From: Paenibacillus guangzhouensis
GTDB taxonomy: Bacteria; Bacillota; Bacilli; Paenibacillales; Paenibacillaceae
Reading direction: 5' to 3'
DNA: 64,000 bases
Assembly (NCBI RefSeq): GCF_009363075.1
Contig: NZ_CP045293.1
Coordinates: 806,001 to 870,000 of the forward strand
Shown here: piece after piece, positions 20,665 through 29,614 of the stretch
Numbering within the stretch: the first letter of the stretch is position 1
Layout of the letters: the number at the start of each line of letters is the position of its first letter
Notes under the pieces: model-generated
Told to the model about the DNA's origin: nothing
Databases searched by the model: none
The model's input: the letters and a program-made list of their open reading frames with translations, nothing else
Translations under genes and position numbers: made by a program

Positions 20665-23507
20665 TGGGTATTCCACTGCTTCGATTCTTGTTCCGCAAAA
20701 TGTGGAACACCCGTTGGATGACGTTAAGCACGCTGTTAGGCCTTATTGTTGCCGTATCGTTCACGGTGAGTATTCCGATGTATGCGGACGGTTCGCTCAA
20801 GCGCGTTGTAGCGAAGTCACTCCAAGAGAAAAGCGACGGTCTGCCTGCCGGATCGCTATTATTAAGATATCAGGCACCAGGCGGTACGAAGACAGACATC
20901 AACTCGTTGAAGTCCGTTGATGATTTTATTCGTGAGCAGATTCCGATCGAGATTGGATTCCCGCATCACGTTTATGTCAGCAACAAAGGCATTCGGGCAA
21001 CGGAAATATCGCCTGCCGAAGGGACCAATGTCGATACGAGCCGGGCTCGTACGATGTCGCTCGGCGCGCTGACAGGGCTGTCGGATAAGACGGAGATTGC
21101 GCTAGGCAAGATGTACTCCGATGCTCATGACGGTGATATCGTCGAGGCGGTTATCCTCGATGAGGCGATGTATCGGAACGACCTACACGTAGGCGATGTT
21201 TTCGAATATCCCATATACAGCGGTCTGGATCTCGTATTGAAGGTGAAGATTGTCGGTACCGTGAAGCCCAAGGATGATACGGATGCATATTGGTACCAAG
21301 GGCAAGAAAGCCTCATGAATACGTTCTTTATCAGCGACAAGGTATTTAATGACTATATACTCAAAGAATCTAAAGTCCCGTTAAATCAAGCGAGCTGGTA
21401 TTATGCGTTTGATCTTCGGGAAGTGAAGACGAGTCAGCTTACGCCGCTTGGCAATACGCTTGACCGTCTCAAAATCGAGCTCTACCAGCATCTGAAGGAT
21501 ACGAAGATGGAAATGTCCTTCGCTGATGTGCTGGATGAGTTTAAGGTGCAGAGCCTGCAGCTTCAGACCTTGCTCTTCACGCTCGCGGCGCCAATGATCG
21601 CGATGGTCTTCTATTTCATTGCGATGAATGCAAGGCAGGCACTGGATAAGCAGCGCAGCGATATCGCGGTGCTGCGAAGCCGGGGTGCCGGCACGCGACA
21701 GATTACGATGATGTATCTCATTGAAGGGATATTCCTCGGGATTATCGCCTTGATCATCGGACCTTTCGTCGGATGGTTCATGGCGAAGAGCATCGGTTCT
21801 GCGAATGGATTCTTGACCTTCGTCGATCGTCAATCGATTCCAGTGGGATTGAACTCGCAGGCGATCCTATACGGCGCAGTTGCCGTGTTGATTGCGATTA
21901 TCGCTAGTGTTATCCCAGCGGTTGTGTTCGCACGGGCCTCGATCGTTAGCTATAAGCAGAAGCTGGCGCGTTCAGATCAGAAGCCGTTCTGGCAGCGTTG
22001 GTTCCTGGATATCGTCTTGCTGGGGCTAGCAGGCTACGGCTACTACATGTTTAACCAAAGACAGCTGTTAACGTTCCAGACTGGGATGACGACGGATCAA
22101 TTGCAAGTCAATCCGTTTTTGTTCTTCGTACCGGCGTTATCGATATTTGCGTTCGGTTTGTTCTTCCTGCGGTTATTCCCATGGATATTACGGTTCGTGA
22201 CATGGGTTGCGAAAAAAGTGCTTCCGGTACCATTGTATCTGACGATTACGCAGCTATCACGCTCAGCGACATCGTATTATCCGCTCATGATCTTGCTAAT
22301 TCTAACGCTCGGACTCGGGGTCTATAATGCATCCGCAGCCCGGACGATCGATACGAACTCGACAGAACGTACCTTGTACAAATATGGTGCAGACGTCATT
22401 ATGCAAGCAGTGTGGGAAGGTTATGCGGAAGTGAATCCGGATGATCAGAAGAATGGCGGAGGCAAAGGCGGTCAGCCTGGGCAAGGTCAAGGCCAGAAGC
22501 CAAGTAAAATTATTTACAACGAGCCACCGTTTGAAGTATTTAAGCATTTGAAAGGGGTCGAGGCGGCAACACGCGTGCTCGAGACCAAGGGAAGCGTTAG
22601 TGTGTCGGGGACATCCATCGGCAATGGTAACATCCTTGGTATAGATAACGTGGACTTCTCCAAAGTCGCATGGTTCCGGAACGACTTGTTCCCTGTTCAT
22701 CCGTTTAATTATTTGAACTTGCTGGGCTCGTATGAGAACGCGGTCATTATTCCATCGAATGTGGCAAGCAAGTACCAGATCAAACCTGGCGATATCGTGA
22801 ACATCTCGCTTCAGAATCAACCGATCGAATTCGTGGTTGTAGGCGTTCTGCCGTATTGGCCGACCCAGTATCCGAAGCAGACACCGTTTTTCATAACGAA
22901 TCTGGACTATATCTATGATCAAGTTCCGCTCATTCCATACAAAGTATGGTTGAAAATGGAGCCGAAAGCTCTTGTAGCTCCGCTCATCGACGAGCTGGCG
23001 AAGAATAACATCGAGCTTGCGACTATTGATGATGTTCGCACAGAGCTGGTCAAGCAGAATAAGCATCCGCAGCGCGGCGGCGTGTTCGGCATCTTAAGTC
23101 TCGGCTTCCTTGTATCTGTCATTATTTCATTAATCGGATATTTATTGTATTGGTTCTTCAATCTATCGGGACGTGTCGTTCAGTTCGGCGTATTGCGGGC
23201 GATGGGACTATCCAGGAAGCAACTGACAGGTATGCTGCTCTTAGAGCAGATTTTCACAGCCGGATTGTCCATTGTGCTCGGGGTATTGATCGGTAAGTTA
23301 TCGAGTATTCTGTTCTTGCCGTTCCTTCAGACGACGGAAAATGTCAATATGCAGGTGCCACCGTTCCGTATTGTATTCGAAAATAAAGATACGACGCAGT
23401 TGTATATTGTTGTAGGCGTCATGATGCTGACAGGGGCTGCGCTCTTGTTCATGCATATCCGTCGATTGCGCGTGCATCAAGCCGTCAAAATGGGAGAGGA
23501 GCGTTAA
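20664..23507 (+). CDS. FtsX-like ABC transporter permease (large)
   Basis: The 947-residue protein has an N-terminal membrane helix, a long extracytoplasmic domain (about residues 40-290) and a first FtsX helix group (about 300-430). Further helices lie at 440-560. A second extracytoplasmic domain follows, with a Gly/Gln-rich linker at about 594-613, and a C-terminal FtsX group lies at about 815-940 (RVVQFGVLRAMGLSRKQLTGMLLLEQ). The duplicated layout resembles MacB-like or BceB-like permeases rather than sugar importers. ATG at 20664 shares a base with the upstream stop. It would form the channel with the ATPases encoded on either side. Confidence 0.9.
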   Translation: MGIPLLRFLFRKMWNTRWMTLSTLLGLIVAVSFTVSIPMYADGSLKRVVAKSLQEKSDGLPAGSLLLRYQAPGGTKTDINSLKSVDDFIREQIPIEIGFPHHVYVSNKGIRATEISPAEGTNVDTSRARTMSLGALTGLSDKTEIALGKMYSDAHDGDIVEAVILDEAMYRNDLHVGDVFEYPIYSGLDLVLKVKIVGTVKPKDDTDAYWYQGQESLMNTFFISDKVFNDYILKESKVPLNQASWYYAFDLREVKTSQLTPLGNTLDRLKIELYQHLKDTKMEMSFADVLDEFKVQSLQLQTLLFTLAAPMIAMVFYFIAMNARQALDKQRSDIAVLRSRGAGTRQITMMYLIEGIFLGIIALIIGPFVGWFMAKSIGSANGFLTFVDRQSIPVGLNSQAILYGAVAVLIAIIASVIPAVVFARASIVSYKQKLARSDQKPFWQRWFLDIVLLGLAGYGYYMFNQRQLLTFQTGMTTDQLQVNPFLFFVPALSIFAFGLFFLRLFPWILRFVTWVAKKVLPVPLYLTITQLSRSATSYYPLMILLILTLGLGVYNASAARTIDTNSTERTLYKYGADVIMQAVWEGYAEVNPDDQKNGGGKGGQPGQGQGQKPSKIIYNEPPFEVFKHLKGVEAATRVLETKGSVSVSGTSIGNGNILGIDNVDFSKVAWFRNDLFPVHPFNYLNLLGSYENAVIIPSNVASKYQIKPGDIVNISLQNQPIEFVVVGVLPYWPTQYPKQTPFFITNLDYIYDQVPLIPYKVWLKMEPKALVAPLIDELAKNNIELATIDDVRTELVKQNKHPQRGGVFGILSLGFLVSVIISLIGYLLYWFFNLSGRVVQFGVLRAMGLSRKQLTGMLLLEQIFTAGLSIVLGVLIGKLSSILFLPFLQTTENVNMQVPPFRIVFENKDTTQLYIVVGVMMLTGAALLFMHIRRLRVHQAVKMGEER

Positions 23508-23510
23508 TCG

Positions 23511-24392
23511 ATGATTCATTGCGAAGGACTTGTCAAAATTTTTAAAACGGACGATCTGGAAGTCGTTGCGCTCCAAGGCTTGAATATATCCGTGAAGGAA
23601 GGCGAGATGATGGCGATCATCGGGAACAGCGGCAGCGGGAAATCGACGATGCTCAATATTCTCGGTGGGCTGGATCGCCCTTCGGCGGGCCAAGTGCGCG
23701 TCGGCGAGTGGGATTTGCTTAAGATTACAGATGAGCAGCTCGTTCAGTATAAACGCAATACGGTCGGGTTCATCTGGCAGAATAATGCCCGGAACCTGCT
23801 CCCTTATCTGACCGCGATCGAGAATGTCGAGATGCCGATGATGCTCAGCGGTAAGGTAGACCGTGCCTATGCCAAGCAATTGCTGGAATGGGTCGGTCTG
23901 AAAGAGCGGATGTATAACAAGCTGCATCAGCTCTCCGGGGGGGAACAGCAGCGTGTGGCCATTGCCATTTCGCTCGCGAACCGACCTAGGTTGCTGCTAG
24001 CCGACGAGCCGACGGGTTCCGTCGATACGCAGACCTCGGACAGCATCATGGCCATTTTCCGCAGGCTGAATCAAGAGCTGGGTGTTACGATCGTTATCGT
24101 TACCCATGATCTATCGCTCGCGGAGAAGGTGGATCGCGTGGTCGCTATCCGAGATGGTCTGACCAGTACGGAGTTCATCAAGCGTAACCCGAACTTGGAC
24201 CAAGGGGAAGAAGCGTTATTAGGCCATGGTGCGCTGCAGCAGGTTCATGAAGCGTACGTGGTCGTAGACCGGGTTGGACGTTTGCAGGTGCCCAAAGAGT
24301 ACCTACAAGCTCTGCAAATTAAAGATAAAGCATCAATGGAGTTCGATGGGGAACAGATCATTATTCGATCACCCAAATCATTGGAGGGATAA
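23511..24392 (+). CDS. Second MacB/LolD-type ABC ATP-binding protein
   Basis: A 293-residue ATPase with Walker [17 protein letters not shown], signature [13 protein letters not shown], Walker [14 protein letters not shown] and the His switch in VTHD. After the nucleotide-binding domain there is an extra C-terminal part of about 65 residues (from about 225, [22 protein letters not shown]) not found in standard LolD. It follows the permease by 3 bases. Two different ATPases in one cluster could form a heterodimer on the single large permease; this is inference. Confidence 0.9.
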   Translation: MIHCEGLVKIFKTDDLEVVALQGLNISVKEGEMMAIIGNSGSGKSTMLNILGGLDRPSAGQVRVGEWDLLKITDEQLVQYKRNTVGFIWQNNARNLLPYLTAIENVEMPMMLSGKVDRAYAKQLLEWVGLKERMYNKLHQLSGGEQQRVAIAISLANRPRLLLADEPTGSVDTQTSDSIMAIFRRLNQELGVTIVIVTHDLSLAEKVDRVVAIRDGLTSTEFIKRNPNLDQGEEALLGHGALQQVHEAYVVVDRVGRLQVPKEYLQALQIKDKASMEFDGEQIIIRSPKSLEG

Positions 24393-24397
24393 CGAGG

Positions 24398-25897
24398 ATG
24401 AAGACAAAGTGGAGTAAGAAACTGTTAATGGTAACGTTAACGTTATCATTGTTCGCTCCGGTTCTTGCTGCTTGCGGCAATAGCGAGGAAAAAGAAGCGG
24501 GACAAGAGAAAGTATTGCGGATTGGTACGATCTACAGCTACGGAGGCGATGACTCTTACCTGCGCCAGCAATATACAGATATCTATGAGTACACGCATCC
24601 GAACGTGAAAATTGAGTTCGTATCTGCGATCGACAATAGCAACTATCGTTACGAAGAGCCGAAGCCGGATCAGAAGCAACCAGATCCTTTCGAAGAGACG
24701 AAGAAGCTGCTCTCCGGTCCGAATGCTCCGGATGTCATGATTATGGATACGACGGTATACAAGAAGTTGGTTCGCGAGAACATGTTGAAACAGATGGATC
24801 CAATGATTCAACAAGATAAATTTGATACAACGGATATTGTTCCGACAGTAATCGATGGTATTAAAGATTTGGGCGACAACAATATTTATGGCCTAGCGCC
24901 AACGTTCGGTTCATCGGCCTTATTCTATAACAAGAAATTCTTTACGCAGAACAATATCGAACCGCCGAAAGACGGCATGACTTGGGAAGATGTCTTCACG
25001 CTTGCGCGCCGCCTGAAATCCGGTGATGGCGCCAGCAGAAAGTTCGGGCTACAGTTGAACCGTTGGTCGGGAGATCCGTTCTATGATATGACTGGTACCT
25101 ACCTGTCTGCGCTTCAGCTGCGCATGTTCGACGACAAGGGCGACAAGATGACCGTAGATACACCGGCATGGGAGAAGGCTTGGAGCACATTCGCAAAGCT
25201 TGTATCCGAGAAAGTGATTCCAACGCAAAAAGATTTGCAGGATGACTCATCCAATGGACGTTACAACCCGCTGCAAAGCGATAGCTTCTTGTCCGGCAAA
25301 ACAGCAATGACGATTGCGGACTACAGCTATGTGAACGATATTCTTGATGCGAACAAAAATGCATCCAAAATTAAAAACTTTGAGAAATTGGATTGGGACG
25401 TTGTTACCCTTCCTACGCATCCAGAAGCGCCTGGTATTGGCGGCAACATCTATCTGAACAACTTGATGGGGATCAATGCCAAAGCTCAGAACGATAAAGA
25501 TGCTTGGGACTTCATCAAATTCTTGAACAGTGAAGAATGGGCGAAGTTGAAATCCCGCAGCAGCTATGAGATTGTCTCCCGTAAGAAATATATTCAACCG
25601 AAAGACGGTTTAAACTATAACATTGCAGCATTCTATACGCTTAAGCCTGCAGCACCGAATAATCAAGAGATGGATCTATACAACAAATACCCTAACATTT
25701 ATCAAGTACAAGAGAAGGGTAGAGAGCTCTTCCAACAGGTACTGGATGGCAAGAAATCTTCTGCAGACGGATTAAAAGAGTGGCAGAAAGAGGGCGACAA
25801 GCTGCTTGTCGAGATGAAGAAGAACCCAGGTAAGCCTATTGGCGGCGGTGGGGAAGTTATGAACGGCAGCACGACGGAAGTTGTGCCAGCAGGATAA
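24398..25897 (+). CDS. Extracellular solute-binding lipoprotein (family 1 type)
   Basis: The 499-residue protein has a signal peptide ending in the lipobox VLAACG, then a type I solute-binding fold. Motifs such as APDVMIMDTT, GLAPTFGSSALFYNKKFF and FLSGKTAMTIADYSY match ABC sugar-binding proteins. It follows the second ATPase by 5 bases, so it appears to be in the same transcript, which is odd because the other genes look like an exporter and no MalF/MalG-type permease is present. The C-terminus carries a Gly-rich tail. The ligand is unknown. Confidence 0.9.
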   Translation: MKTKWSKKLLMVTLTLSLFAPVLAACGNSEEKEAGQEKVLRIGTIYSYGGDDSYLRQQYTDIYEYTHPNVKIEFVSAIDNSNYRYEEPKPDQKQPDPFEETKKLLSGPNAPDVMIMDTTVYKKLVRENMLKQMDPMIQQDKFDTTDIVPTVIDGIKDLGDNNIYGLAPTFGSSALFYNKKFFTQNNIEPPKDGMTWEDVFTLARRLKSGDGASRKFGLQLNRWSGDPFYDMTGTYLSALQLRMFDDKGDKMTVDTPAWEKAWSTFAKLVSEKVIPTQKDLQDDSSNGRYNPLQSDSFLSGKTAMTIADYSYVNDILDANKNASKIKNFEKLDWDVVTLPTHPEAPGIGGNIYLNNLMGINAKAQNDKDAWDFIKFLNSEEWAKLKSRSSYEIVSRKKYIQPKDGLNYNIAAFYTLKPAAPNNQEMDLYNKYPNIYQVQEKGRELFQQVLDGKKSSADGLKEWQKEGDKLLVEMKKNPGKPIGGGGEVMNGSTTEVVPAG

Positions 25898-25905
25898 TGA
25901 AGAGA

Positions 25906-25943
25906 AGCCTTGAACTTCGTAAGAAGTTTAAGGCTTTTTTTTC
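25906..25943 (+). terminator. Terminator of the ABC cluster
   Basis: Arms agccttgaactt and aagtttaaggct, then eight T. Confidence 0.85.
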
Positions 25944-26006
25944 TTGAAATGGGGTATTCTATATGGCATGAAGGTCGTACATTGTGATGGCAGGAGCTGA
26001 ATAAGA

Positions 26007-26171
26007 ATGAGATGGATATACTGGGGCAGGCTGTATAATACGAAATTTCAAGCAAGCTGCGTGATGAAACGCATTGAGCATGATGCATGGATTTATGGTT
26101 ATTCTGAGCCGCAGGAAATAGAGATTTTTCGATCGCGTACGGGTCGTTATGGTGTGCGGTTTATCACCTAA
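26007..26171 (+). CDS. Small hypothetical protein (54 aa)
   Basis: An ATG at 26007 follows an AGGAG at 25992-25996 with a rather long gap. The product is basic and aromatic (MRWIYWGRLYNTKFQ at the start, RSRTGRYGVRFIT at the end). Codon use looks like its neighbours. I do not recognise a family. It lies alone between the ABC-cluster terminator and the tRNA promoter. Confidence 0.5.
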   Translation: MRWIYWGRLYNTKFQASCVMKRIEHDAWIYGYSEPQEIEIFRSRTGRYGVRFIT

Positions 26172-26202
26172 GAGAAAAAAGGTTAAGAACGTTAAATTTT
26201 TC

Positions 26203-26232
26203 TTGACTTTACTGCTGTGTATAGTGTATATT
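26203..26232 (+). promoter_or_regulatory. Promoter of the tRNA genes
   Basis: TTGACT at 26203-26208 and TATATT at 26227-26232, with an 18-base spacer, lie 26 bases before the first tRNA. Confidence 0.7.
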
Positions 26233-26258
26233 TATTTTTGTCGCTATTGATTGAATGA

Positions 26259-26338
<80 letters not shown>

Positions 26339-26362
26339 CCTTATCATAAGTTCATTGATTAA

Positions 26363-26439
26363 GGGCCCTTAGCTCAGTTGGTTAGAGCGGTCGGCTCATA
26401 ACCGATTGGTCGGGGGTTCGAGTCCCTCAGGGCCCACCA
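26363..26439 (+). tRNA. tRNA with CAT anticodon, probably tRNA-Ile2 (lysidine)
   Basis: The 77-base cloverleaf has acceptor GGGCCCT/AGGGCCC, an encoded CCA and an anticodon loop of CTCATAA. The C4-G69 and C5-G68 pairs in the acceptor are known determinants for TilS, which converts the CAT anticodon to lysidine-AT for reading AUA. The overall sequence resembles minor isoleucine tRNA more than elongator methionine tRNA. Elongator tRNA-Met remains possible. Confidence 0.85.
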
Positions 26440-26499
26440 TGTATACATATTTGCGATGAATTAGATTTTAAGAGATTGATAGATATAAGAAATTATAGA

Positions 26500-26528
26500 T
26501 TGACATCTCGATCGAGTTTTGGTAAGAT
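26500..26528 (+). promoter_or_regulatory. Promoter of tRNA-Val
   Basis: TTGACA (26500-26505) and TAAGAT (26523-26528) are spaced 17 bases, 20 bases before the tRNA. The third tRNA therefore seems to have its own start. Confidence 0.6.
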
Positions 26529-26548
26529 AATATTTGTCTTCACTACAT

Positions 26549-26621
26549 GATCTGTTAGCTCAGCTGGGAGAGCACTATCTTGACAGGGTAGGGGTCAGTG
26601 GTTCGAGCCCACTACAGATCA
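26549..26621 (+). tRNA. tRNA-Val, anticodon GAC
   Basis: The 73-base cloverleaf has acceptor GATCTGT/ACAGATC, anticodon stem CTATC/GGTAG with loop TTGACAG, and T-loop TTCGAGC. Unlike its two neighbours it has no encoded CCA, so CCA must be added enzymatically. Confidence 0.93.
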
Positions 26622-26627
26622 TACGAG

Positions 26628-26656
26628 AAAAACCCTTACATTGTAAGGGTTTTTTG
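26628..26656 (+). terminator. Terminator of the tRNA cluster
   Basis: Arms aaacccttaca and tgtaagggttt, then a T-rich run. Confidence 0.85.
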
Positions 26657-26679
26657 CTTTTTTTAACGCTTATCAGATG

Positions 26680-26964
26680 TCAGATGAAGAACGGAAGCAG
26701 GAACAAATCGCTAAATAAGAAAAATGGAATTCGGCGTTGAAAGAAGCGACGTCGTGGGAAAAACCCAGGGAAAAAACCGAATTGTCTATAGGTCCGAGCA
26801 TTTGCCGGCATCCCGCTCATCATCTCATTGGTTGGTATCGCGAGGGTGACATACTCATCGTCCACATGAGTGATAAACCCATCATACGAGTGACCATCCG
26901 TCGTGGTTATACCTACATATTTATTCATGCAGCTCCAGCAGATTTGTTGATAATTCGTATTCAC
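26680..26964 (-). CDS. Small conserved hypothetical protein (94 aa)
   Basis: It starts with GTG at 26964, six bases after a near-perfect AAGGAGG (26973-26979 on the minus strand). The N-terminal half (CWSCMNKYVGITTTDGHSYDGFITHVDDEYVTLAIP) has a pattern like a small SH3/LSm barrel. The C-terminal half is unusually rich in Phe and Arg (RQFGFFPGFFPRRRFFQRR) and ends in a hydrophobic tail. No function is assigned. The barrel reading is only a pattern impression. Confidence 0.75.
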   Translation of the reverse strand: MNTNYQQICWSCMNKYVGITTTDGHSYDGFITHVDDEYVTLAIPTNEMMSGMPANARTYRQFGFFPGFFPRRRFFQRRIPFFLFSDLFLLPFFI

Positions 26965-27052
26965 AGGTAACCTCCTTAAGTATTATTACACAACAGTCTA
27001 TGGACGATAACCTGTATTGCTCACGTCATTTGCCTAACGCCATTAACGAAAA

Positions 27053-27086
27053 TAAGGAGTCTACGATACCGATACCGTAGACTCCA
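27053..27086 (-). terminator. Terminator of the LysR gene
   Basis: The perfect ten-base arms ggagtctacg and cgtagactcc lie 7 bases beyond the LysR stop. On the minus strand a T-rich tract follows. Confidence 0.7.
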
Positions 27087-27092
27087 TTCTTA

Positions 27093-28019
27093 TTAGGTTT
27101 GTGCTGATGGGGTCGTCTCTTGCTCCGCCTGCAATGGCTCTGAATTTTGGTAATATGCAATGATAAAATCCCGAAACGCTTGTGCTGCCCGGGAGAGATA
27201 GTGTTTCTCATGCCAAGCGAGCTGGAAAGAGCTCTTGAAGCTGGGGGAGTCGATGGTCAGCAGGGTGAGATCTCCGAGTGAAGCATCATCGCTTTTATTG
27301 CAGGCGCCGATGAATGCGATGCCGAGCCCTGCACGGATTAAGCTTAATTTGGCGCTAGGTTCGTTGACGTCGCACACGTAGTTCGGGATGAGTCCCGCAC
27401 GTTTGAAGATATCATCGTCCCGCTGACGATACACATGATCCAGCTTGTAGCCGATAAAGGGCTCATTGGCAACCTCTTGCATGCTAATATGCGTACGCTC
27501 CGCAAATTTGTGATTCGAAGGAACGGCGAGAAATACTTCTTCCTTCATAATGGGCAACTCGTAAATGCCAGGGCGATTGATTGGCAAGCCGGAGAAGGAA
27601 AAGTCGATTTGTCCGCTCTCCAGCAGCGGCGGGATCTCTTCGGTTGTCGTCTGAGAGAGGTGAAATTGAATGTCCGGAAATTTCGCTAGAAAAGCCCCAA
27701 CGGGGCTGGATAATCGATTCATCGTTGGGGTTGCAACATAAATGCTTCCTTGAGCCATCCCCGCCATATCATTGACTTGTCTTTTACCTTCCTCCAGCAA
27801 ATGTAAAGCGGCCTCCGCCTTCTCTAGAAACACTCTGCCGAACATATTCAGCTTTATTTGTCGCCCTAGACGGTCAAATAAAGGAACGCCTACATCCTCT
27901 TCTAGCCTTGCGATCGTCTTGCTGAGCGCTGGTTGCGCAACGCGTAATTCTTGCGCCGCTCGGGTCATATGTTCGAGTCTAGCAACCGTACGAAAATATT
28001 GAAGCTGCAGCAGCTCCAT
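27093..28019 (-). CDS. LysR family transcriptional regulator
   Basis: The 308-residue protein starts at the ATG at 28019 (MELLQLQYFRTVARLEHMTRAA), with a GGGAGGG site upstream. The winged helix-turn-helix (about residues 1-60) has AAQELRVAQPALSKTIARLEEDVGVPLFDRLGR. The periplasmic-binding-like effector domain follows (about 90-290). It is divergent from the MFS pump gene and the oxidoreductase, with a 160-base shared control region, so it probably regulates them. The inducer is unknown. Confidence 0.93.
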   Translation of the reverse strand: MELLQLQYFRTVARLEHMTRAAQELRVAQPALSKTIARLEEDVGVPLFDRLGRQIKLNMFGRVFLEKAEAALHLLEEGKRQVNDMAGMAQGSIYVATPTMNRLSSPVGAFLAKFPDIQFHLSQTTTEEIPPLLESGQIDFSFSGLPINRPGIYELPIMKEEVFLAVPSNHKFAERTHISMQEVANEPFIGYKLDHVYRQRDDDIFKRAGLIPNYVCDVNEPSAKLSLIRAGLGIAFIGACNKSDDASLGDLTLLTIDSPSFKSSFQLAWHEKHYLSRAAQAFRDFIIAYYQNSEPLQAEQETTPSAQT

Positions 28020-28179
28020 TGGTGCACCCTCCCAATTCATATACTCAATGGAATAAGTAGTATGATATAAGATGTATTTTTTATTATAACTCCTTCATTA
28101 TAGAATAAAACTCAACAAGCCGCTAATGATTCCCGGGAAAAGAGTAGGTTCGTTGAATTGGATGAAGGTGGGTTTGAGG

Positions 28180-29597
28180 ATGGAGAATCGTGATACAGAA
28201 AACTCAGCACAGGCGCTTCAGCTAGGGCGCAGCCGTGATAAGCTGATTCGTATATTTGCAGTTACGCTCGTGATCGCTGTCATGAGTGCGACGCTTTTTA
28301 ATATTGTGCTTCCTGATATTCGGGCGCAATTCGGTTTATCTTTTGCGCAAGTAAGCTGGATGTCGTCGGCCTACCTGGTGGTCTATGCGATTGGGTCCGT
28401 CGTATATGGCAAGCTTGCGGACATGTATAAGTTAAAAGCAGTGAGTACGTGCGGACTTATGATCATGGCTATCGGCTCGTTAATCGGACTTATTGCACAG
28501 AATTAGGGGTGCTGCTTGCGGGCAGGGTTATGCAAGCCGCTGGAGCAGCGGTCATTCCTGCCTTAAGCGGAATGATTCCCATTCGGTATTTTCCGTCGGA
28601 AGAACGGGGGAAGGCGATCGGAATAGCCGTATCTTCGCTTGCCGTGGGCGGTGTATTAGGTCCAGTTGTCTCCGCCTTAATCGTAAGCGTTGTTCATTGG
28701 AGATGGCTGTTCTGTCTCCCCTTGTTGGTTATTCTGGTATTGCCTCTATTTCGTAAGTATTTGGACGATTCACCAGGTCATGGAGGAAAGGTGGACTGGA
28801 TCGGTGGCAATCTGTTGGCAGGGTTCGTCATTTTCTTAATCTTGTCGATGTCATTCGGTGCTGTGGAACTTACGAGTGTAAGCTTACTCTGTTTTCTCCT
28901 ATTGATTTGGAGAGTGAGGGTGACGGGGGACCCATTCGTGCAGCCGAAATTGTTTCGTCATAGAAAATATACGATGGGATTATTGCTGGCTTTCGTTATT
29001 ACAGGGATCGGCTATTCAGTGCCTTTTCTAACGCCGCAAATGCTCGGTGAGGTTTATCGTCTGCCGCCTGGTTGGATCGGTCTATCCATGGTGCCTGCGG
29101 CTTTGGCATCTGCCTTGTTAGGGCGCAAAGGGGGTAAAATTGTAGATTCGAAAGGTAGTCAGGTTTTATTTTATTCAGCGACGGTGCTGATGTTGTTATG
29201 CTTCTTCTTGATCTCAACCTTCGCGGGCGTGTCTCCATTATGGATCTCCGTATTTCTCATCTTGGGAAATGTAGGTCAATCATTCATGCTGATTGCGATC
29301 TCCCACAGCATATCACAGACGCTGCCGCAAGAGCATGCTGGCATTGGGACAGGGCTGCAATCCTTGATGAATTTTATGTCTGGAGCGATTGCCGCGAGCT
29401 TCTACGGTACAATGGTTGATCATGGCGCGGAAAGAGGATGGAATCCCTGGAATGGACATGAAGGGGTGCAAGTATTCAGTAATATTTATTTGGCTGCATC
29501 TTTGGCTATTGTGATCGTGGGTATCTTGTATTTTGTCTTCTTTCGCAAACGGATCGGGCCTGAGGGGAAAATGCCGCAAATAAAAACACATGGATGA
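28180..29597 (+). pseudogene. MFS drug-efflux transporter (TetA(L)/DHA2-like), frameshifted
   Basis: Two frames together code for one 14-helix MFS protein. The first (start ATG 28180, MENRDTENSAQ) ends at the TAG at 28504-28506 after GSLIGLIAQN. The second carries LGVLLAGRVMQAAGAAVIPALSGM onward to MPQIKTHG. Adding one T to the TT at 28503-28504 restores IAQNLGVLLAGRV, matching the family pattern, so a single base is missing. The remainder looks intact. It is divergent from a LysR gene and followed by an oxidoreductase 17 bases later. It is either a recent pseudogene or a sequencing error. Confidence 0.85.
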
Positions 29598-29614
29598 AAG
29601 GATGATGGAGCAAT

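Noticed and set aside
22302-23066. 254-codon minus-strand frame in the FtsX-like permease gene
   Set aside because: Fully antisense, no Shine-Dalgarno, no motifs.
26534-26740. 68-codon plus-strand frame
   Set aside because: It runs through tRNA-Val and its terminator, so it is fortuitous.
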